Below, piece after piece: positions 1-7,107 of a DNA stretch of 22,004 nt. The notes beneath the pieces were generated by a model. The model was not told the DNA's origin, did no database searches, and saw nothing but the letters and a program-made list of their open reading frames with translations. Made by a program: the position numbers and the translations under genes. The DNA comes from Phycisphaerales bacterium UBA7708. Its GTDB lineage: Bacteria; Planctomycetota; Phycisphaerae; Sedimentisphaerales; Anaerohalosphaeraceae. Location: the NCBI GenBank assembly GCA_002482415.1, contig DLFY01000191.1:11632-33635 (forward strand), given 5' to 3'. Every line of letters begins with the position of its first letter. Position 1 is the stretch's first letter.

Positions 1-2
1 GC

Positions 3-752
3 CGGATCATCTCATCGCGGGAAAATCTGGTATGGAAAGGAGAGAAAGCAATCAATCTTGCGGATTTAGTGGGGGGCGGATCGGGGCTGGGAACCGGACA
101 TGTTGACATCGGTATCGATCCGGCCACCGGTTCATTCCAAACGCCGAATAATACTGTCCGCCAGAGTGACAACCGCTATGTTCCAGTTGACTCTTGCGCA
201 TTTATTGATGGTGTTTTTGTGCCTAACGGCACACCAGACCAGGTAATATCATCAACTGGACTGCTTTTCCGGAATTGCCCAATCACTTCCTGTTCATACT
301 ATGCAGATATTGTTAACAGCCCTTCCCCGGCAGATAAACAAGCTCGTTTGCAAGGCAATCTTGAGCTGCCTGGAAGAGTTAATTCCTCAACTGCGCGCAG
401 TCCCTTTATTTTTCTTCATCCCAATCTCGGTATCACCTTTGACGTGGAGGCATTTCGATCATGTCTGCCTGCTGCTCAAATCGCACTGTTTTCCACTCAG
501 GTAGCCATGTCTGACGTTCCTGCCCAGCGTTCTGCAGCCACTTTATGGATACTGGTGGATGGCCAGGTACGGTACAGCAAAGAGTTCACGTCAGAGATGC
601 CGGCAGAACTGATTCGTATCCCGTTGGATCCAATGGATCGATTCTTAACATTGATGACAACCGAGCAAGTCAATGCCGGTTTACACAGTGAAGGAATTTC
701 TGCCGGATTCAAAGGCTGTCTATTTGGAAACCCTGTCTTATTATTAGAATAG
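3..752 (+). CDS. C-terminal part of a probable FecR-type / NPCBM-like protein (5' truncated by window edge)
   Basis: The frame is open from the first complete codon of the window to a TAG at 750-752, so the gene starts outside and the GTG at 69 is not a real start. The first residues contain the run LVWKGEKAINLADLVGGG and then GLGTGHVDIGIDPATG, a pattern I associate with FecR-domain proteins of Planctomycetota. The last ~75 residues (LWILVDGQ ... IPLDPMDRFLTLMTT ... FGNPVLLLE) look like the end of an NPCBM-like carbohydrate-binding sandwich. FecR proteins are usually membrane-bound anti-sigma or sensor partners of ECF sigma factors; neither the sigma factor nor the FecR domain is visible here. 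The stop lies 19 bp before the next start, suggesting one operon. Codon use is more AT-rich than in the enzymes to the right. The family call is from memory of patterns; that this is a real partial gene is near certain. Confidence 0.7.
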   Translation, partial: RIISSRENLVWKGEKAINLADLVGGGSGLGTGHVDIGIDPATGSFQTPNNTVRQSDNRYVPVDSCAFIDGVFVPNGTPDQVISSTGLLFRNCPITSCSYYADIVNSPSPADKQARLQGNLELPGRVNSSTARSPFIFLHPNLGITFDVEAFRSCLPAAQIALFSTQVAMSDVPAQRSAATLWILVDGQVRYSKEFTSEMPAELIRIPLDPMDRFLTLMTTEQVNAGLHSEGISAGFKGCLFGNPVLLLE

Positions 753-771
753 ACTAATCAAGGTGGCTCTT

Positions 772-1578
772 ATGAAAAAAACGACAAAACGAAATTTCTC
801 AGGCAGTACAGCGTTTACATTAATCGAGTTATTGGTGGTCGTTGCGATTATTGGACTGCTATTGTCGATAGTGATACCCTCCCTGAGAAAGGCCAAGGAG
901 TATGCCCGAAAAATTATCTGCCAATCCAATGAACGTCAGATAGGGATTGCCATCGGGACCTACCAAAGTGCAATGAACTATGACTTTCGTAATTATAAAA
1001 CCGCGACCAATCTCAGGGCGGATGAGTTACCGAGACATTGGTTTTGGAGGGGTGGAACAGGAGATTATGCGCATGAGCCTGAACCCTATGCGATAGAGTA
1101 CCTGATGAAAAATAACATTTTGCCGAGCCGTGAGGTCTTTTTCTGTCCCGGTGTCAAAAACCTTGCTTATGACAAGAACTACGTGCTCAGTAAAGTCGGT
1201 TCCGGTAATTATACCCCTTATAATACCGATGACATCTATGAGCAGGCAACTAACGGAACATTAGCGGCCGGAGATCGCCCTCTATTCTGGAGCACCCATG
1301 TATGGTTATGGAAAAAAGAAATCCGCGGCCAGATTGTGTCCGTAAATCCCGCATCGAATAATGCGCTGATGTGTGATATGACCAATGGGATCTGGCTGTA
1401 CGCCCGCAATACCAGCGGTACCCTGGCGAACTTTTTTAATGCCGTTGGGATCGAACGGTCGTTTCAGCATAATAATGTTTTGATGGCGGATTTAAGCGTC
1501 AGCAATCCCTCTGATCAAGACGACGATATTATTCAATGGCTATGGAATTCCAAAATATGGGCAGGGACCGGATATTAA
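772..1578 (+). CDS. Prepilin-like (type II secretion / type IV pilin-like) protein with N-terminal methylation motif
   Basis: The 268-residue protein starts at ATG 772, preceded by AAGGTGG at 760-766. An upstream in-frame GTG at 763 lies inside that Shine-Dalgarno and was rejected. Residues 14-33 carry the class III signal: A14 then FTLIELLVVVAIIG, with Glu19 at the +5 position, followed by a hydrophobic helix, as in prepilin-peptidase substrates. The rest fits the large family of pseudopilin-headed proteins common in Planctomycetota and Lentisphaerota (H-X9-DG / DUF1559-like type). Near the C-terminus the usual HxxxxNVLxADG is present as HNNVLMADL, with the Gly replaced. It is probably membrane-anchored or assembled into a short pseudopilus; its exact role is unknown. 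It sits between the FecR-like gene and the DNRLRE-like genes and probably shares a transcript with the former. Confidence 0.85.
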   Translation: MKKTTKRNFSGSTAFTLIELLVVVAIIGLLLSIVIPSLRKAKEYARKIICQSNERQIGIAIGTYQSAMNYDFRNYKTATNLRADELPRHWFWRGGTGDYAHEPEPYAIEYLMKNNILPSREVFFCPGVKNLAYDKNYVLSKVGSGNYTPYNTDDIYEQATNGTLAAGDRPLFWSTHVWLWKKEIRGQIVSVNPASNNALMCDMTNGIWLYARNTSGTLANFFNAVGIERSFQHNNVLMADLSVSNPSDQDDDIIQWLWNSKIWAGTGY

Positions 1579-1581
1579 AAT

Positions 1582-1596
1582 ATCACAAATTGTGAT
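1582..1596. promoter_or_regulatory. 15-bp perfect palindrome, candidate operator
   Basis: ATCACAAATTGTGAT has 7-bp perfect arms around a single central A, lies 3 bp after the pilin-like stop codon and 48 bp before the next start (ATG 1645). It is AT-rich with no T-tract, so a transcription-factor site fits better than a terminator. Two copies of GATGCAT follow at 1598-1604 and 1622-1628. No regulator is known for it; function is inferred from symmetry and position only. Confidence 0.3.
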
Positions 1597-1644
1597 TGAT
1601 GCATGGTTTGTATATATAGCAGATGCATACGAAAGAAGATCAGG

Positions 1645-2817
1645 ATGAACAGCATTTATTATCGATTGTTATTGGCGACAATCCTGCATGCGGCGATTCT
1701 CAACGCACAGGCTGTACTATTTATGACCGGTCCGTCCAGAACCGTCATTGTCGGCAATGACGGCGAGATCGGTCCAAAAAACCGATATTACAGCCGCGAG
1801 CTTCGCGCTAAAAATGACAGCCAATTCTCTCAGTATGAGGTTTCTTTTGCCATCTATGATCTGACTGCCCTTAAACCCGCAGGCAAGGTGTATACGAATT
1901 GCAGCCTGCGGGCCTGTGTCAAGGGGGCATATCCGGCCAATGTCGGCAAATACCTTTATATCTATGCTGTTAAAGAAACCCTTGATCATACGCTGCCTGT
2001 GAGTTGGAAAACGTCCCCGGGATTAATGAATGATCCTACACCTGCTCTGAACAGCGAGATTACACTGGCGACCTTGGATATGGGTAAAATATACCCCTTA
2101 GTGGGCAGTTGTAAGATTACTTCAACGGATTGGCTGTGGTATCAAACAGCGGACAGTTTCACCCTAACCGATATTCTGAATCAGGATACCAATAACACGC
2201 TGATGCTGATGTTTATTACTTATGACCCGGAAAGCAATTTTCAAATCCGCTCGAGAGGTGACAACACCGTAGATCCGAAAACGGGCCTTTCCAATGGACC
2301 TGTCCTTATAGGTGAGATTTCCGATCCAATTAGTGCCGGCAATCCCAGTCCGGCTTCCGGATCGACAATAAGCACTAACTTGTCTCAAGTGCGATGGTCA
2401 GTCCCAGCCCCAGTCAGTGCAATCCCGGTGGTTTATAATGTATATCCCAATTACTATGAAGCCGACTATGGTTATATGACTCTTGCTCGTTCGATGGTCA
2501 ATACGTTTGCCCCCTTGCCGAGCGGACTGCTTTTAAAGAATACGGCCTATTACTGGATAGTTGATGTCGTCGCTCAAAGCCGCACCACTTGGCTGACAAG
2601 AGGGTGTCAATGGATTTTATATACCACCAATACCACATCCAGCACTAATTCTGGTGGAAAACAATATATACTGTTTTGCAATGCAGCTGAACCGTTAAAA
2701 TTCGTCAATAAGCGCGACAGAAAATTATCCGAGGCGTTTGACTATACGATAAATAAATTCGCCCCTTGTGTTGGGGCAAAAAAACTATCACTTTTTTATT
2801 ATGGAGGTGTATCATGA
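1645..2817 (+). CDS. Secreted DNRLRE-like + FN3-like protein, truncated paralog of the next gene
   Basis: I chose ATG 1645 over the upstream GTG at 1603 because it gives a compact signal peptide (MNSIYYRLLLATILHAAILNAQA). The product is 390 residues. Residues ~25-200 form a DNRLRE-like beta-sandwich (IVGNDGE..., YSRELRAKN, FAIYDLTALKPAGKVYTNCSLR), and ~215-325 an FN3-like unit (YNVYPNYYE ... NTAYYWIVDVV). Each segment matches the next protein in order (for example NTAYYWIVDVV versus NKTYYWIVDVI). Similarity stops near CNAAEP, where the paralog continues into a PKD-like domain and half-dockerin. From ~2697 the frame is AT-rich, reads through a hairpin at 2761-2777 and ends at TGA 2815-2817, overlapping the next start. 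The last ~40 residues are therefore probably not an evolved domain. Likely an extracellular carbohydrate-binding or surface protein; it may be a decaying gene. Confidence 0.7.
   Translation: MNSIYYRLLLATILHAAILNAQAVLFMTGPSRTVIVGNDGEIGPKNRYYSRELRAKNDSQFSQYEVSFAIYDLTALKPAGKVYTNCSLRACVKGAYPANVGKYLYIYAVKETLDHTLPVSWKTSPGLMNDPTPALNSEITLATLDMGKIYPLVGSCKITSTDWLWYQTADSFTLTDILNQDTNNTLMLMFITYDPESNFQIRSRGDNTVDPKTGLSNGPVLIGEISDPISAGNPSPASGSTISTNLSQVRWSVPAPVSAIPVVYNVYPNYYEADYGYMTLARSMVNTFAPLPSGLLLKNTAYYWIVDVVAQSRTTWLTRGCQWILYTTNTTSSTNSGGKQYILFCNAAEPLKFVNKRDRKLSEAFDYTINKFAPCVGAKKLSLFYYGGVS
2761..2777 (+). other. Small hairpin in the leader of the second DNRLRE-like gene
   Basis: GCCCC (2761-2765) and GGGGC (2773-2777) form a 5-bp GC stem with a 7-nt loop, followed by seven A residues. 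On the + strand there is no U-tract directly after it, so it is a poor terminator. It lies 37 bp before the start of the next gene and inside the frame of the truncated paralog, which suggests this stretch was originally non-coding leader sequence. Confidence 0.35.
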
Positions 2818-4256
2818 TGAGTCGAATTTGTGTTTTCGTGTGCATGGCGTTGTTTTCTATGTGTGCAGCAGAGATTGTGCATGCGGCGCCATTTCAACTG
2901 AAAGATGGTGTTCAATCAATTATTTATGGCAATGATACGGATACCTCTCCGACCGGCCGGAGGGCCAGCCGAGAAATCCGGGCTTACAACCGCACGGTTA
3001 CCTCGGGCTCCAGCCGGCAGTATTCTTTTCAGAAGTATGACCTGACCGGCCTAAAGCAGGAGGGTAAAGTCTTTGCCAACTGCTACCTGAGAGTCCAGAC
3101 CAAGACCGCCTCTTCCGCCTTCAATGGCAAGAATATCTATGTCTATGCCGTCAAGGAAGATTTTGACAACTATGCCATCGGCAGCGGATCCTGGTCGACG
3201 GCGCCTGGAATTCAAAATGCGCCCGTCCCCCCGCTGAGTTCTGAGATTACCATCGATACGCTGGACATGGCGGACCTGTATTCTCTGGTTGGAGTCTGCA
3301 CGCCGACTTCGACCAGTGTTTTATGGTACGATACGGCTCCAAGTGTCAATCTGGATGATGTACTCAACCAGGATGATGATGACACGCTGCTGCTGATGTT
3401 TGTGACCTACGACCAGGAGGCTGGTTTCCAGATTTTCGGTTATGACGGCGCCGGCAAGGAACGCGGTCCGTGGATCTGTGGTGAAATTACGGATCCGATC
3501 TGGGCGGAAAATCCCAAGCCGTCCAATAATTCAACAGCAAATATCAACCTGGCCCAGGTTAGCTGGACTGCAGCAGAACCTAATGCGCCAGGAACAACCC
3601 TCAGTTACAATGTCTACATGGGAACAACCGATCCTAATTACAATAATCCGGACTATGGCTACATGACACTGGCCAGCGCAACCATGAACACTTTTGCGTC
3701 GATCCCAGCCGGAATGCTCCAGCGAAATAAGACTTATTACTGGATTGTTGACGTAATTGATCCGAGCCGCGTGCCTTCGCTGGTCAAGGGCTTCGTGTGG
3801 TCGTTCAATACGAACAATCTGGCCCCGCTCGTCAATGCGGGCAACAAACAGTATGTATGGCTGGGCAATGCCGGTGAACCGACCATCGCCACGATCAATC
3901 TGGACGGGACGGTAACCGACGATGGTCAGCCCGGACCGTTTACAGTTCAGTGGACCCAGATCGGCACGGATCCGGCGGTTGTAACGATCAGCCCGGACAA
4001 TGCCCAGGATGTCACCCTGCAGCTTGAGGCGACCGGGACTTACACCTTCCTGCTGACAGCGAATGACGGCGACCTGTCGACCGGCAGCTCCGTCGAGGTC
4101 TTTGTCGGACAGACGGCATGTGATGCCGCCAAGGCAATGCCCGGCTTCACAGCGATCGTCGGCGACTTTAACAGGGACTGTCAGGTCAACCTGATGGACT
4201 TTTCGACCTTTGCAGCCAACTGGCTGGAATGCAACAGTCTTGCACCCTGCAACTAA
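2814..4256 (+). CDS. Secreted DNRLRE-like / FN3-like / PKD-like protein with C-terminal half-dockerin tail
   Basis: Start ATG 2814 (or the adjacent ATG 2817) follows a strong GGAGGTG at 2803-2809. The 480-residue product has a signal peptide ending near VHAA-APF (residue ~24-26). Domains in order are: a DNRLRE-like beta-sandwich at ~30-215 (REIRAYNR, YSFQKYDLTGL, GKVFANCYLR); an FN3-like module at ~232-335 (YNVYMGTTDP ... NKTYYWIVDVI ... FVWSFNT); a PKD/REJ-like module at ~340-432 (TVTDDGQPGPFTVQW, YTFLLTANDGDLS); and a single calcium-loop motif at ~450-473 (GDFNRDCQVN, MDFSTFAANWLEC), half of a type I dockerin. No catalytic motif is visible, so binding, display or attachment is most likely. 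A strong terminator follows 15 bp later, so this gene closes the transcription unit. Family names for the first two domains are by fold pattern; the tail type is common in Phycisphaerae. Confidence 0.8.
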   Translation: MMSRICVFVCMALFSMCAAEIVHAAPFQLKDGVQSIIYGNDTDTSPTGRRASREIRAYNRTVTSGSSRQYSFQKYDLTGLKQEGKVFANCYLRVQTKTASSAFNGKNIYVYAVKEDFDNYAIGSGSWSTAPGIQNAPVPPLSSEITIDTLDMADLYSLVGVCTPTSTSVLWYDTAPSVNLDDVLNQDDDDTLLLMFVTYDQEAGFQIFGYDGAGKERGPWICGEITDPIWAENPKPSNNSTANINLAQVSWTAAEPNAPGTTLSYNVYMGTTDPNYNNPDYGYMTLASATMNTFASIPAGMLQRNKTYYWIVDVIDPSRVPSLVKGFVWSFNTNNLAPLVNAGNKQYVWLGNAGEPTIATINLDGTVTDDGQPGPFTVQWTQIGTDPAVVTISPDNAQDVTLQLEATGTYTFLLTANDGDLSTGSSVEVFVGQTACDAAKAMPGFTAIVGDFNRDCQVNLMDFSTFAANWLECNSLAPCN

Positions 4257-4271
4257 TTTGAATGGTGAATG

Positions 4272-4309
4272 GAGTTTGCCGCCGCGTAACGCGGCAAACT
4301 CTTATTTTT
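4272..4309 (+). terminator. Rho-independent terminator after the DNRLRE/PKD/dockerin-like gene
   Basis: GAGTTTGCCGC (4272-4282) pairs perfectly with GCGGCAAACTC (4291-4301), an 11-bp stem with an 8-nt loop, followed directly by TTATTTTTG. It begins 15 bp after the stop codon at 4256. This is the only clear intrinsic terminator I see in the window, and it separates the regulator/display genes from the enzyme genes. Confidence 0.9.
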
Positions 4310-4343
4310 GTATTTTAATTACTTCATGGATCGGAATAACACA

Positions 4344-5741
4344 ATGATGAAAACGGAATTGCCAATCGCCTGCGTGATCTGCCTGGCGGCCTGTCTGGCG
4401 CCAGCGGCTGTGAATTATACTCCCGAGGATGCTTGGAAAGATGCCCAGATTGAACTTCGGAGCGAAAAATCCACGACCGCCCAACGACGGATGGACTGGT
4501 GGAGGGATGCCCGGTTCGGGATGTTTATCCACTGGAATCCTTCTTCAGTTGCAGTCAGCGAAATCAGCTGGAGCAAACAGTTTTACGACGATACCGGCGA
4601 ACTGATGCTGGACAATCCTCGCCCCGATGACGGAGTAAGCGGGTTAAAGGAGCATACCAACTGGATCAGTTGGTTTAAGCCGCCGGTACCGAATGAGGTA
4701 TACGACAATCTCTATAAATCATTCTATCCGGGAATGTTTGACGCAGATCAAATCGCCGCCCAAGCCAGGTCGTCGGGGATGAAGTATATCGTGATGGTCG
4801 CCAAGCACCATGACGGATTTTGCATGTGGAATTCGCAGTATACCGATTTTGACATGGAAAGCACACCTTTTAAACGGGATCTGGTGGGTGAAATGGCAAA
4901 GGCTGCTCGTAAGGCCGGATTGAAATTCGGGATATACTATTCACAGCGGGACTGGCATCATCCAGATTACCGAGTCAAACCATTGACCAAATACAACGAG
5001 TACATGCGCAACCAGATCAAAGAATTACTGACTGAGTACGGCGATATTTCACTGATCTTTTTTGACGCGGGGGCCTGGAAAGACTGGAAGACCTGGGAAT
5101 CGGATGAATTGTTCAAAATAATTTATAAGCTGCAGCCGAACATCGTGATCAACAACCGCTGCGGCGTGCCGGGAGACTATTCAACGCCGGAACAGAAGAT
5201 TGGGATTTTCAATACACAGCGAGACTGGGAATCGTGCATGACATTTACTGGATTCTGGTCCTGGCATGGATTCCAGACCCCGGTCAAGCCATACGAGGAA
5301 TGCCTCAAGTACCTGGTCTCCTGCGCGGGCGGTGACGGCAACCTGCTCATGAATGTAGGCCCGCTGCCGACAGGACAGATTGATCCGCGCGAGAATGACC
5401 GGATGCAGCGGATTGGCAAGTGGCTGGAGAAAAACGGCCAGGCCATTTACGGCACCCGCGGAGGCCCGTATAAGCCGACTAAATGGGGCGTCAGCACTCA
5501 CAAGGACATTTATGTTTACCTGCTTGTCTGGGACCTGCAGGCCATGAAGTCCCCCCTGCCAGCGATAGATAAAACAATTACAGCCGCTGAGATTTTAGGC
5601 GGCGATGCCGTCGCTTTTGAACAGAGTGAACAGGGAATCTCCCTATCAGTTGATCCTGCACAGGCGGCGCCTGATGTGACTGTAATCCGGATGACGCTTG
5701 AAGGCAGTGCCGACTCAATTGAACCTATTTCCATGGATTGA
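4344..5741 (+). CDS. Secreted alpha-L-fucosidase, GH29 family
   Basis: Predicted to remove terminal alpha-L-fucose from plant or algal glycans outside the cytoplasm. I chose ATG 4344 because the 465-residue product then begins with MMKTELPIACVICLAACLAP, a good signal peptide; an in-frame ATG at 4326 or a TTG at 4308 would lengthen the n-region, and the TTG overlaps the terminator. GH29 hallmarks are present: WWRDARFGMFIHW near residue 53, the family KHHDGF motif at 154-159, and LIFFDAG with Asp241 as the expected catalytic nucleophile. Length matches a single-domain GH29, with no attached binding module or dockerin. It is the first gene after the terminator, so a new promoter is expected in the short gap; none stands out. 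The pectate lyase gene follows 40 bp later. Family call is firm; substrate linkage is not determined. Confidence 0.93.
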   Translation: MMKTELPIACVICLAACLAPAAVNYTPEDAWKDAQIELRSEKSTTAQRRMDWWRDARFGMFIHWNPSSVAVSEISWSKQFYDDTGELMLDNPRPDDGVSGLKEHTNWISWFKPPVPNEVYDNLYKSFYPGMFDADQIAAQARSSGMKYIVMVAKHHDGFCMWNSQYTDFDMESTPFKRDLVGEMAKAARKAGLKFGIYYSQRDWHHPDYRVKPLTKYNEYMRNQIKELLTEYGDISLIFFDAGAWKDWKTWESDELFKIIYKLQPNIVINNRCGVPGDYSTPEQKIGIFNTQRDWESCMTFTGFWSWHGFQTPVKPYEECLKYLVSCAGGDGNLLMNVGPLPTGQIDPRENDRMQRIGKWLEKNGQAIYGTRGGPYKPTKWGVSTHKDIYVYLLVWDLQAMKSPLPAIDKTITAAEILGGDAVAFEQSEQGISLSVDPAQAAPDVTVIRMTLEGSADSIEPISMD

Positions 5742-5781
5742 CACAATGTTAAGTTTACCTACTTATTTGAGGAATGCATCC

Positions 5782-7075
5782 ATGATCACGTCGCACTGTA
5801 GATCAATCATCTTTACCATGATGCTGGGCTTTTTGAGCAGCGAGGGTATGGGGCAGGTTCCGGCTTTTCCAGGAGCCGAAGGATTCGGCATGTACGCTGT
5901 CGGCGGCCGAGGAGGAGACGTCTACGAAGTGACGAACCTGAATGACAGCGGCCCGGGCGGCCTGTGAGGCCAATGGGCCGAGGACGGTGGTCTTTCGGCT
6001 TTCGGGCACAATCACGGCAAAATCGCGCATCACGGTTTTGAAACCCTATCTCACTATCGCCGGGCAAACGGCGCCCGGCGACGGGATATGCCTGCGCGGC
6101 GCAGAACTGATGATTCGGACACACGATGTTATTGTACGTTACATACGATTCCGCCGGGGAAACCAGAGCGGAGGCGACTCTATCAACATTATGGGCGGCT
6201 CAAGCAATGTCATTCTGGACCACTGTTCCATCAGTTGGGGCCAGGACGAAAACGGCAGTTTTTACGGCAATAACGGCGTTACCGTTCAATGGTGCATGAT
6301 CGGCGAGGGTTTGTTTCCCCATAGTTGCGGGGGACTGTGGGGCTCAAACAGTTCGTATCACCACAATCTAATTTATAGTAATGGAACCCGCAATCCAAAG
6401 TTCTCATATAACCATGAGGGAGAAGTAATTGATTTTCGGAATAACGTAATTTACAATTGGGGTTACCAAAGTACAATTTCCACCGGCAAAGAAGGACAGA
6501 TTAATATCGTCAATAACTATTTCCGGTACGGCCCGGGCAGAGATCCAGACGACCCGCTGAACAGCCAGATTGCTGAAGCGATGGACGGAGTAAGAATCTT
6601 CGCAAATGGCAACTACGTATGGGGCTTTTCCGATGTCACACCCGATAACCGTCAAGGCATGCGGGGTGACTTTGTCCGGGCAGATCAGCCTTTCCCGACA
6701 GTTCCAGTAACCACACAGACGGCGGAAAAAGCCTACGAAGTGGTGCTTGCCCAGGCGGGAGCCTCTGTTCCCAGGCGGGATAGTGCCGATTTACGGGTCA
6801 TTGAGCAAGTTCGCAGTCGGACCAGCACCTTTGCAGGGACCAAACGGGGCCGGCAGTATCCTGGAATTCCCGACTCCATGGAACAGCTTGGCGGCTGGCC
6901 TGAGCTTAACTCGCTGCCGGCACCGGTCGATAGTGACCATGATGGAATGCCTGATGCTTGGGAAGCCGCCCGTGGTCTTGATCCAAATGATCCGGCGGAT
7001 CGAAACGGTTATACACTAAACCAGGACTACACCAATCTTGAACATTACATAAACAGTCTCATTTTAATTAATTGA
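5782..7075 (+). pseudogene. PL1-type pectate lyase, frameshifted near the N-terminus
   Basis: The start at ATG 5782 has GAGGAA about 8 bp upstream and gives a signal peptide, then VPAFPGAEGFGMYAVGGRGG and NLNDSGPG, which nearly matches the pectate lyase downstream. The frame hits TGA at 5965-5967; the rest of the protein (ACEANGPRTVVFR, IAGQTAPGDG, VILDHCSISWGQDEN, NGTRNP) continues in another frame from about 5954 to TGA 7073-7075. Compared with the intact neighbour, the GSFR segment is missing and 11 nt appear lost, at CCGGGC (5953-5958). The C-terminus keeps a calcium-loop-like DSDHDGMPDAWE segment but has none of the FN3, F5/8-C or dockerin modules of its neighbour. The downstream part has an ATG at 5942, but without a signal peptide or first helix strand it is unlikely to give active secreted enzyme. 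Assembly error cannot be excluded. Confidence 0.85.
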
Positions 7076-7107
7076 ATGCAAATGAGAAAATATTTCATGG
7101 GGGAATT

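Noticed and set aside
5950..5967. Programmed ribosomal frameshift in the pectate lyase
   Set aside because: No slippery heptamer or stimulatory hairpin is evident, and conserved GSFR residues are physically missing, which frameshifting would not restore.
5942..7075. Independent gene starting at ATG 5942
   Set aside because: It begins in mid-domain of a pectate lyase, has no signal peptide or SD, and the missing N-terminus is present just upstream in another frame.
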